Positions 26,571 to 33,887 of a DNA stretch of 64,000 bases are shown here, piece after piece. The stretch comes from UBA10649 sp963749905. GTDB lineage: Bacteria; Actinomycetota; Actinomycetes; S36-B12. Position 1 is the first letter of the stretch; each line of letters begins with the position of its first letter. Made by a program: the position numbers and the translations under genes. Location: NCBI GenBank assembly GCA_963749905.1, contig CAVVOF010000003.1, positions 806,001 through 870,000 on the forward strand. The letters are read 5' to 3'. The notes under the pieces were generated by a model. The model was not told the DNA's origin. It was given only the letters and a program-made list of their open reading frames with translations, and ran no database searches.

Positions 26571-28382
26571 TCACCGGGCGGGCAGGGACACGGCTCGGCC
26601 GACGGGGAGTTGAGGCAGGAGCGCCGCCATGTCCTCCCGCTCGGCCTCGGCCCACCACTGCTCCGCGTACCAGCCGCCCTGGGCGAGCAGGTCCCCATGC
26701 GTACCCCGACCCACGATGCGGCCGTCGCTGAGCTCGATGATCTGGTCGGCCGTCTCGAGTCCCCGAAGCCGGTGCGTGATGAGCAGGGTCGTGCGGTCCG
26801 CGAACACCTCGCCGAACGTGTCCGTGAGCGCGTCCGCGGTGGGCCCGTCGAGATGCTCGGTGGGCTCGTCGAGGATGACCACCGGACGGTCGGCGAGCAG
26901 CAGCCGCGCCAGGGCGATCCGCTGCCGCTCCCCTCCCGACACCGCAACGCCGAAGGAACCCACCGTCGTCCCCGCGCCTTCGGGCAGCGAGTCGACCCAC
27001 TCTGCGAGCTGAGCCCTTGCCAGTGCGGCCGCCACCGCCTCGTCCGTCGCCCCTGGATCGCCGATCCGCACGTTGTCCGCGATGGTCGTGTCGAAGATGT
27101 GCGCCTGCTGGCTGAGCAGCCCGAGGAGGCGTCGGGCCTCGTCTCCGTCGGCGTCCCGGAGCTCGACCCCCGACAGCGCAATAGCGCCGCGATAAGGCAG
27201 GAAGCCCATGAGCACCGCTGCCAAGGTGGACTTCCCGGAACCGCTTGGACCGACGACGGCGATCCGCTCGCCGGGCCGCACCTCGAAGTCGACGCCGGAC
27301 AGCACGACCGAACCGGTGACCCACTCAGCCTCGAGTCCACTCACCCGCAGCCCGGTGAACGCGGTGGGCATCGCAGCTGGCAGCTCGGGGTCAGACACCG
27401 GGGCGGGCGACAACTCGAGTTCCTGGAGTCTCCGCGCGGATCCGCGCAGTTGCTGGAACGACAGTGCCGCCCCGGGCAGCGTCGCCAGCACGTCGAAGAG
27501 CGCGAGCGGCACGAGCACCACCACCGCGAGCCACACCGGCGCCAACTCGCCGGCCGCCACCTGGGGAATCGCGAGCACCAGCGCGGCGGTGACGGCCGCG
27601 CCCTGCACCAGGATCCCGATGCCACCACCGAGCCCGAGGGAGAAGGCCTGTCGCTGATTCAGTCCGGTGAGTTCGTCGTCCAGTACCCGCACTCGCGCCG
27701 CCGCTCGCCCACGGATCCCGAATGCGCTCAGTTCGGCGGTGGCGTCGAGGGCACGGACCACGGCCGCGGAGAGCAAGCCTCGTGCCGGCGCCATCCGGGC
27801 CTCGGCCGCGCGCGCGGTCATGGCCACCAGCCAGGGCGTCGCGGTCAGCGCCGCGACCGAGAGCAGCCCGACGACCAGGCCCGCGGACGGTGACAGCCAC
27901 ACGAGGAACAGCACGGTCGCGACCGAGACGAGGACGGCCTGCAGCCACGGCAGGACGATGCGCAAGGGCAGGTCCAGGGCCGCATCGACATCGGCCACCA
28001 GCCGGGCGAGCAGGTCGCCGCGCCCGAACTGCGCCATTCCACTCGGGGCGATCCGCTCGAGCTGTCGGTACACGACCACCCGCAGCTGGGTCAGTCCTCG
28101 GAATGCGGCGTCGTGCCCGACGAGCCGCTCGGCGTAGCGGAACACCGCGCGGCTCAGGGCGAGGAAGCGCACCGTCACGGCGGCGACGGTCAGGGTGAGC
28201 ACCGGCGGCATCTCGGCCGCCCGCGAGATCAGCCACGCGGACGCACCGAGAAGCGCGACGGCACTCGCCGAGGCCAGCGCGCCGAGCACCCCGGCCACCA
28301 CGAGCTGGCGCCGCTGGTCGGACATCGCCCGCCACAGCTCGCCCATCGGGCGTCCGCTCGCCCGCGTCCCTCGCGTCACCAT
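26571..28382 (-). CDS. cydC: thiol reductant ABC exporter subunit CydC
   Basis: 603 residues: six-helix ABC transmembrane domain, then a nucleotide-binding domain with Walker A VGPSGSGKST, signature VSGGERQRIALARLLL and Walker B PVVILDEPTEHLDG. VFRYAERLVGHDAAFRGLTQLR is a CydC hallmark. CydDC exports cysteine and glutathione-type thiols and is required to assemble heme in cytochrome bd. The start overlaps the cydD stop by 7 bp, so the subunits are co-translated. Confidence 0.93.
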   Translation of the reverse strand: MVTRGTRASGRPMGELWRAMSDQRRQLVVAGVLGALASASAVALLGASAWLISRAAEMPPVLTLTVAAVTVRFLALSRAVFRYAERLVGHDAAFRGLTQLRVVVYRQLERIAPSGMAQFGRGDLLARLVADVDAALDLPLRIVLPWLQAVLVSVATVLFLVWLSPSAGLVVGLLSVAALTATPWLVAMTARAAEARMAPARGLLSAAVVRALDATAELSAFGIRGRAAARVRVLDDELTGLNQRQAFSLGLGGGIGILVQGAAVTAALVLAIPQVAAGELAPVWLAVVVLVPLALFDVLATLPGAALSFQQLRGSARRLQELELSPAPVSDPELPAAMPTAFTGLRVSGLEAEWVTGSVVLSGVDFEVRPGERIAVVGPSGSGKSTLAAVLMGFLPYRGAIALSGVELRDADGDEARRLLGLLSQQAHIFDTTIADNVRIGDPGATDEAVAAALARAQLAEWVDSLPEGAGTTVGSFGVAVSGGERQRIALARLLLADRPVVILDEPTEHLDGPTADALTDTFGEVFADRTTLLITHRLRGLETADQIIELSDGRIVGRGTHGDLLAQGGWYAEQWWAEAEREDMAALLPQLPVGRAVSLPAR

Positions 28383-30124
28383 CCCTGGCCCCCGACTGAG
28401 CGCCGAACCATGGTGGCCGCCCCGACAGCCACCGCGTCCGGCTCCTGCGGCGCCACCGGCTCGGCCTCGAGGCGGAGCACTTGATCGGCGATCTCCACGA
28501 GGGCCGGGCGGTGCGCCACCAGGATCACCGTCGCGCCGGCCCGCGCCAGGTCACGGATGGCGGCGACCACGGCCCGCTCCGAGGTCGGGTCCAACGCAGC
28601 CGTCGGCTCGTCGAGCAGGACGACGTCGGCAGGCCCGGCCAGCGCCCGGGCGAGGCACACCCGTCGCAGCTGACCCACCGAGAGACCGCCGCCGTCGGCC
28701 GCCAGCCGGGTGGACAGGCCGTCCGGCCGGGCGCGCACCTCGTCGGCGATCCCGGCAGCGTCGAGGGCACTCCACAGGGTGTGCTCGTCGATGTCGCCGC
28801 GCAGCCCGACCGCTTCCGCGAGGGTCGGGGTCTCGGCCAGCTCCGCTCCGGGCAGATGGACGCGCTGCGGCAGCCAGGCGACGCGCCTGCGCCAGTGCTC
28901 GATGTCTGCGGCACGCAGGTCCAGGCTGTGCGAGCCCGACCTGATCGTCACCCGACCGCCGGACGGCTCGACGAAGCCGAGCAGGACGTTGAGCAGGGTG
29001 GACTTCCCACCACCCGAGCCGCCGACGATGGCAGTGATGGTGCCGGGCCGGGCGACGACGGACGCGCCCGACAGCGCGGGGCGCGGGCGCTGCGGGTAGG
29101 CCACGGTCAGGTCCTCCACCGCGATCTCGACCGGACCCTCGGGCAGGACGTCCGCGCCGCCGACCGGCACCGGGGTCTCCAGGATGGTGAAGACCCGGTC
29201 CGCGGCGCCGAGCCCCTCCGCTGCCGCATGGAAGTGCTGGCCCACCAGACGCAGGGGCAGGTACGCCTCCGGTGCCAGCAGCAGCACGAACAGCGCCACC
29301 GAGTACTCGATCTGGCCCTCGGCCAGGCGCAGGCCGACAGACACGGCGACCAGCGCCACCGACAGGGTCGCCAGCAGCTCCAGCGCCAGGGAGGACAGGA
29401 AGGACACCCGCAGCACCCCCATGGTGGTGCTGCGGTATCTCGTCCCGATGGCCCGGATCGCCTCGACCTGCGACTTGGCCCGCCCGAACGCCTTCAGCGT
29501 GGGCAGGCCGGAGACCAGGTCGAGGAAGTGACCGGACAGCACCGCCAGGGTCCGCCACTGCCGGTCGACCTGGGACCGTGTGTACATCCCGATCAGGATC
29601 ATGAACACCGGGATCAGTGGCAGTGTCACCGCGATGATCACCGCGGACAGGATGTCCTGGCCCAGCACCGTCAGCAGCACGGCGACCGGAACGATCACCG
29701 CGAGCACCAGTTGCGGCAGGTACCGGGCGTAGTACCCGTCCAGCGCGTCGATCCCGCGCGTGATCAGCGTCGCGGTCTCACCGGGAGCGTGCGCACCCGG
29801 TCCGGCCGGCCCGAGCGCCAGAACGTGCTCGATGACGCCTTCGCGCAACTGCTCCTTGGCCCGAGCTGACGCCCGCACGGCGGCCGCCTCGGCGAACCAG
29901 GCCAGCAGGGCCCGGACAGCGAACACCGCAGCCAGCACGACCACCGTGTCGCGCACGTCACTCCACCGCGCCCCCTGCGACGTCACCCGGACGAGCACGT
30001 CCGACAGGAGTCGGGCCTGGATGATCACGATGACGGCGGTGATCGCGCCCAGCACGACCGCGAGGACGAGGAAGCCTCGGGTGCTCCGCGCGTACGTCAG
30101 CAGGCGCGGATCAAGGGGTCTCAC
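28376..30124 (-). CDS. cydD: thiol reductant ABC exporter subunit CydD
   Basis: 582 residues. Transmembrane domain with LGPAGPGAHAPGETATLITRGIDALDGYYARYLPQL (conserved CydD loop, in parts), then Walker A GGSGGGKST (the second Gly replaces the usual Pro/Ser), a degenerate signature LSVGQLRRVCLARAL and Walker B ADVVLLDEPTAALD. The LSVGQ form in place of LSGGQ is worth noting. GTG start with AGGATG upstream. It follows cydB after 65 bp that contain a hairpin. Confidence 0.93.
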   Translation of the reverse strand: MRPLDPRLLTYARSTRGFLVLAVVLGAITAVIVIIQARLLSDVLVRVTSQGARWSDVRDTVVVLAAVFAVRALLAWFAEAAAVRASARAKEQLREGVIEHVLALGPAGPGAHAPGETATLITRGIDALDGYYARYLPQLVLAVIVPVAVLLTVLGQDILSAVIIAVTLPLIPVFMILIGMYTRSQVDRQWRTLAVLSGHFLDLVSGLPTLKAFGRAKSQVEAIRAIGTRYRSTTMGVLRVSFLSSLALELLATLSVALVAVSVGLRLAEGQIEYSVALFVLLLAPEAYLPLRLVGQHFHAAAEGLGAADRVFTILETPVPVGGADVLPEGPVEIAVEDLTVAYPQRPRPALSGASVVARPGTITAIVGGSGGGKSTLLNVLLGFVEPSGGRVTIRSGSHSLDLRAADIEHWRRRVAWLPQRVHLPGAELAETPTLAEAVGLRGDIDEHTLWSALDAAGIADEVRARPDGLSTRLAADGGGLSVGQLRRVCLARALAGPADVVLLDEPTAALDPTSERAVVAAIRDLARAGATVILVAHRPALVEIADQVLRLEAEPVAPQEPDAVAVGAATMVRRSVGGQGW

Positions 30125-30142
30125 GGAAGGTCATCCTGACAG

Positions 30143-30177
30143 GCGAAGGGGCCGCCCACACGGGACAGCCCCTTCGC
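30143..30177. terminator. hairpin between cydB and cydD
   Basis: GCGAAGGGGC (30143-30152) pairs perfectly with GCCCCTTCGC (30168-30177) around a 15-nt loop, 13 bp after the cydB stop on the minus strand. No T-run follows. It may be a partial terminator or a processing/stability element that sets cydDC below cydAB. Confidence 0.6.
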
Positions 30178-30189
30178 GAACGTCTGCCG

Positions 30190-31266
30190 CTAGGACGCGG
30201 CCCCGGCGAACCGGTCGTCGGCCCGGCCGGACGCGGGCTGCGGCGGGATCATCGAGGTGCTGATCCGCTTGCGGAACACCCAGAAGGTCCAGCCCTGGTA
30301 CACCAGCACGATCGGGGTCATGATCACGGCCACGATCGTCATGACCGTGAGCGTGTACGACTGGCTCGACGCGTTCGTGGTGGTCAGGTTGTATGCGGCG
30401 TCGATGCTGCTGACCATGACGTTCGGGAACAGGCCGACGAACAAGGTGGTCACCGCGAACAGGATGGTGGCGGAGCTGAAGATGAACGCCCATCCGTCAC
30501 GACCCTTGATCACCATGAACAGGGCCAGCAGCCACGCGACCGCGGCGATGAGCGCGAGCGGCAGCGTGATGGCCACCCGCTCCGAGTACGCCTGGTACCA
30601 GAGCAGCGAGGCCACCGCGATCACGGCCGCGACGAGCCCGACCTTGAGGGCCACGCCCTTGGCTGCATCCCGGACCTCACCGGATGTCTTGAGCCGCAGG
30701 TAGATCGCACCGTGCGCCATGAAGACAGTGAGCGTCATCAGGCCCATAAGCAGGGAGAACGGGTTGAGCAGCGTGAACAGGTTGCCGGTGAAGTTGAGGC
30801 TGCCGGCGAGATCCGGCTGCGTGCCCGCGACCGGCTCGATCGGGGTACCGCTCACCACGTTGCCGAACGCGACGCCGAAGAGCAGCGCCGGCAGCGCCGA
30901 GCCCACCACGATCGCCGCGTCCCAGCGCTTGCGCCAGGTCTCGGAGTCCCTCTTGCCGCGGTACTCGAACGCCACGCCCCGAAGGATGAGACCGATGAGT
31001 ACGAGGAAGAGGGCGAGGTAGAACCCGCTGAACATGGTCGCGTACCAGAGCGGGAAGGCGGCGAACGTGGCGCCGCCGGCGACGAGCAGCCAGACCTCGT
31101 TGCCGTCCCACACGGGGCCGATGGTGTTGATCATCACGCGACGACGCAGGTCGTCCTTGCCGATGACCGGCAGCAGCATCCCGACGCCGAGGTCGAACCC
31201 GTCGAGGACGAAGTAGCCGATCCACAGGACCGCGATGAGGATGAACCAGACGGTGGTCAGTTCCAT
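30190..31266 (-). CDS. cydB: cytochrome bd ubiquinol oxidase subunit II
   Basis: 358 residues with eight or nine helices. LWIGYFVLDGFDLGVGMLLP and the periplasmic/helix 2 motif GPVWDGNEVWLLVAGGATFAAF are the most conserved CydB sequences. Partner of CydA in the heme-b/d quinol oxidase, which reduces oxygen with high affinity without pumping protons. The start lies 26 bp after cydA, in the same operon. Confidence 0.95.
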   Translation of the reverse strand: MELTTVWFILIAVLWIGYFVLDGFDLGVGMLLPVIGKDDLRRRVMINTIGPVWDGNEVWLLVAGGATFAAFPLWYATMFSGFYLALFLVLIGLILRGVAFEYRGKRDSETWRKRWDAAIVVGSALPALLFGVAFGNVVSGTPIEPVAGTQPDLAGSLNFTGNLFTLLNPFSLLMGLMTLTVFMAHGAIYLRLKTSGEVRDAAKGVALKVGLVAAVIAVASLLWYQAYSERVAITLPLALIAAVAWLLALFMVIKGRDGWAFIFSSATILFAVTTLFVGLFPNVMVSSIDAAYNLTTTNASSQSYTLTVMTIVAVIMTPIVLVYQGWTFWVFRKRISTSMIPPQPASGRADDRFAGAAS

Positions 31267-31292
31267 GGTGTGTCCTTAGTCCGTTTCTCGGC

Positions 31293-32720
31293 CTAGTACG
31301 CGAAGTACAGCTGCTTGTTGTCTTCCTGCTTTGCCTGGTCGAACGGGTCGTCGACCACGTCCTCCGGCGCGCCAGCCTTGATGTACTTGACGATCAGGCC
31401 GACCTCGATGATGGCGAGGATCGCGTAGACCAGCGTGAAGCCGATCATGGTGATCCACACTTCCGTGGCGCTCAGCAACGGCGAGCCGCCGTTCGCGACG
31501 AGCTGCTCCCCGAAGACGATCCACGGCTGACGGCCCATCTCGGTGAAGATCCAGCCGAAGGAGATGCCGAGCAGCGGGAAGAACAGGATCGCGGCGCTGG
31601 AGATGCTGAAGAACCTGCCCTTGGGCACCCGGCCCCCGCGCAGCGCCCAGAGCGCCCACAGCGCCCACAGCGCGGCGATCATGCCGAGCCCGATCATCAG
31701 GCGGAAGGACCAGTAGGTGACCGGGACGTACGGGATGTAGTTCTGGTCAGGGCCGTACTGGGGGAAGGTCTGCAGGTACTCCTCCTGCAGGTTGTTGATG
31801 CCCTGCACCGTGCTCTCCGGGCCGTCCCACGTCCCGGTGGCCAGGTAGGACAGCAGGCCCGGGATCTCGATGATCGCGGTCGCCTCGTCACCGGACAGGT
31901 CGCCGATGCTGAGCACGCTGAACGGCGCGTTCTCCTGCGTCGTGTACAGGGCCTCCGCCGCCGCGATCTTCATCGGCTGCTGCTCGACCATGACCTTCAT
32001 GTCCATGTCGCCGCTGATGGAGACCAGCACGGCCGACACGAGGATGGTCCAGGCACCCAGCTTCGCGCCCTTGCGGAAGACCTCCACCTGGCGGTTCTTC
32101 GTGATCTGCCACGCGCTGATGCCCGCGACGAACGCGCCGGACACCAGGAACGAGGCCGCTAGCGTGTGGAAGAAGGCGATGTACGCGGTGTTCTGGAAGA
32201 GGACCGCGCCGATGTCGTTGAGCACCGCGCGGCCGGTCTCGGGATCGATCTCGTAGCCGACCGGGTGCTGCATGAAGGCGTTCGCCGCGAGGATGAAGTA
32301 CGCGGAGAGCGCGGTGCCCGCGGCCGCGGCCCAGATGGTGGCCAGGTGCAGCTTCTTGGGGAGCCGGTCCCAGCCGAAGATCCACAGGCCCAGGAAGGTG
32401 GACTCGAGGAAGAAGGCGAGCAGCCCCTCCATCGCCAGCGGGGCGCCGAAGACGTCGCCGACGAATCGCGAGTAGTCGCTCCAGTTCATGCCGAACTGGA
32501 ACTCCTGCACGATGCCGGTCACCACGCCCATGGCGAAGTTGATGAGGAAGAGCTTCCCGAAGAACTTCGTCAGCTTCAGGTACTCGACCTTGCCGGTGCG
32601 CATCCACGCCGTCTGGAAGCCAGCGACGAGCCACACCGTGCCAAGCGTGATCGGGACGAACAGGAAGTGGTAGACGGTCGTAATGCCGAACTGCCACTGG
32701 GAGAGTTGGAGCGCACCCAT
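31293..32720 (-). CDS. cydA: cytochrome bd ubiquinol oxidase subunit I
   Basis: 475 residues. His18 in GITTVYHFLFVP ligates a heme, FGMNWSDYSRFVGDVFG is the conserved N-terminal loop, and GRQPWIVFGEQL is the quinol-side hallmark. The Q-loop is of the short form found in most Gram-positive bacteria. One helix has a run ALWALWALWAL coded by a 9-bp tandem repeat (31639-31675). A DosR-type box lies 122 bp upstream, which predicts oxygen-dependent control of the cydABDC operon. GAAGGA precedes the ATG. Confidence 0.95.
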   Translation of the reverse strand: MGALQLSQWQFGITTVYHFLFVPITLGTVWLVAGFQTAWMRTGKVEYLKLTKFFGKLFLINFAMGVVTGIVQEFQFGMNWSDYSRFVGDVFGAPLAMEGLLAFFLESTFLGLWIFGWDRLPKKLHLATIWAAAAGTALSAYFILAANAFMQHPVGYEIDPETGRAVLNDIGAVLFQNTAYIAFFHTLAASFLVSGAFVAGISAWQITKNRQVEVFRKGAKLGAWTILVSAVLVSISGDMDMKVMVEQQPMKIAAAEALYTTQENAPFSVLSIGDLSGDEATAIIEIPGLLSYLATGTWDGPESTVQGINNLQEEYLQTFPQYGPDQNYIPYVPVTYWSFRLMIGLGMIAALWALWALWALRGGRVPKGRFFSISSAAILFFPLLGISFGWIFTEMGRQPWIVFGEQLVANGGSPLLSATEVWITMIGFTLVYAILAIIEVGLIVKYIKAGAPEDVVDDPFDQAKQEDNKQLYFAY

Positions 32721-32841
32721 GGTCGCTGTCCTTCGTCGTCGGTTGCGTCAGGCGGACGGTTGCGCCGGTGCGGACACCGGCCTTGCTGACTCGGATTCTT
32801 CTGGCATGTGAAACCCCGCACGATCGGCGTCGGTCCATTTC

Positions 32842-32863
32842 AATCGGGACTTTGGTCCCGATT
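32842..32863 (-). promoter_or_regulatory. DosR/DevR-type box upstream of cydABDC
   Basis: The core TCGGGACTTTGGTCCCGA is the centre of a perfect 9-4-9 palindrome at 32842-32863. Compared with the mycobacterial DosR box (TTSGGGACTWWAGTCCCSAA), 17 of 20 positions agree. It lies 122 bp before the cydA start and 95 bp before the EamA start on the other strand, so it could serve either. A DosR-like regulator is coded 8 kb away (24201). The remaining intergenic DNA (32721-32957) holds no gene that I can see. Confidence 0.72.
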
Positions 32864-32957
32864 CCCCATGGCACCGCTGTGATCCCCGGCACATCCACAC
32901 ATCAGCGGCCGGTGACCGGGCGATTCACCGGCTCCGTCGCGGTGACAGAGTGTGCCG

Positions 32958-33887
32958 GTGGACTCCACCGCCGTCGCCCCGAGCGCCCGCACCCACGGGC
33001 CGGCCGTGTGGGTTCCGCTCGTCGCCCTCTGGCTGGTGTGGGGCTCGACGTACCTCGGCATCGCCGTCGTCGGCACCTCGATGCCGCCCTTGCTGGCCAA
33101 CGGCACCCGCTTCCTCACCGCCGCCGCGGTACTGGCGATCGGACTCGTCCTCATCCAGGGCTGGCGGGTCCTCGTGGTCACGCGCGAGCAGCTGCGCTCC
33201 ACGGCGATCATGGGCGTCACCCTGCTCGGCGTCGGAATCGGCACCCTCGCCCTGGCCGAGCGCTACGTGCCCAGCGGCATCGCTGCGCTCCTCGTCGCCG
33301 TGCTGCCGCTGTACGTCGTCCTGCTCCGCCTGCGCGCCGGAGATCGTCCGCAGCGATTGACGCTCGTCGGCGTCGCCGTCGGCCTCGCCGGACTCGCCGT
33401 CATGCTGCTGCCCGGGGGCACGACCCCGGTAGCCGGCACCGACGCGGACGTCGTGCTGTGGTCGCTGGCCATCCTGGCTTCCAGCTTCTGCTGGGCGTAC
33501 TTCTCCTTCCGTTCCGCGCGCTACCGGTTCCCGGCGAATGCGCTCGTCACGACCACCTACGAACTCGCATTCGCCGCCGCCGCGCTCTGCGTCGCGGGCG
33601 TCGTCATCGGTGAGCGGCCGGACCTCGGCGCGGTCCAGCCGGACGCATGGTGGGCCTGGGGATGGCTGATCACCGCCTCGCTGATCGGGTACACCTGCTA
33701 CACGTGGCTGCTCGCTCGCGCGCCCTTGTCACTGACGGCGACGTACGCGTACGTCAACCCGGTGGTCGCGGTGCTGCTGGGCTTCCTGATCCTGCGCGAG
33801 CCGCTGACGCGCGACGTGCTGCTCGGCCTGAGCGTCGTGATCGGCGGCGTCGCCCTCGTCGTGTCGGGGGAACGGCGCCGGCCATGA
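32958..33887 (+). CDS. EamA/DMT family transporter
   Basis: 309 residues, ten membrane helices in two EamA repeats. LWLVWGSTYLGIAV in helix 1 and RFLTAAAVLAIG in helix 2 open the first repeat; LASSFCWAYFSFRSARY and TATYAYVNPVVAVLLGFLILREPLT belong to the second. Such proteins usually export amino acids or metabolites. GTG at 32958 lies 6 bases after CAGAGT, so it may be leaderless; GTG 32952 is the alternative. The stop overlaps the next gene (ATGA). Confidence 0.85.
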   Translation: MDSTAVAPSARTHGPAVWVPLVALWLVWGSTYLGIAVVGTSMPPLLANGTRFLTAAAVLAIGLVLIQGWRVLVVTREQLRSTAIMGVTLLGVGIGTLALAERYVPSGIAALLVAVLPLYVVLLRLRAGDRPQRLTLVGVAVGLAGLAVMLLPGGTTPVAGTDADVVLWSLAILASSFCWAYFSFRSARYRFPANALVTTTYELAFAAAALCVAGVVIGERPDLGAVQPDAWWAWGWLITASLIGYTCYTWLLARAPLSLTATYAYVNPVVAVLLGFLILREPLTRDVLLGLSVVIGGVALVVSGERRRP

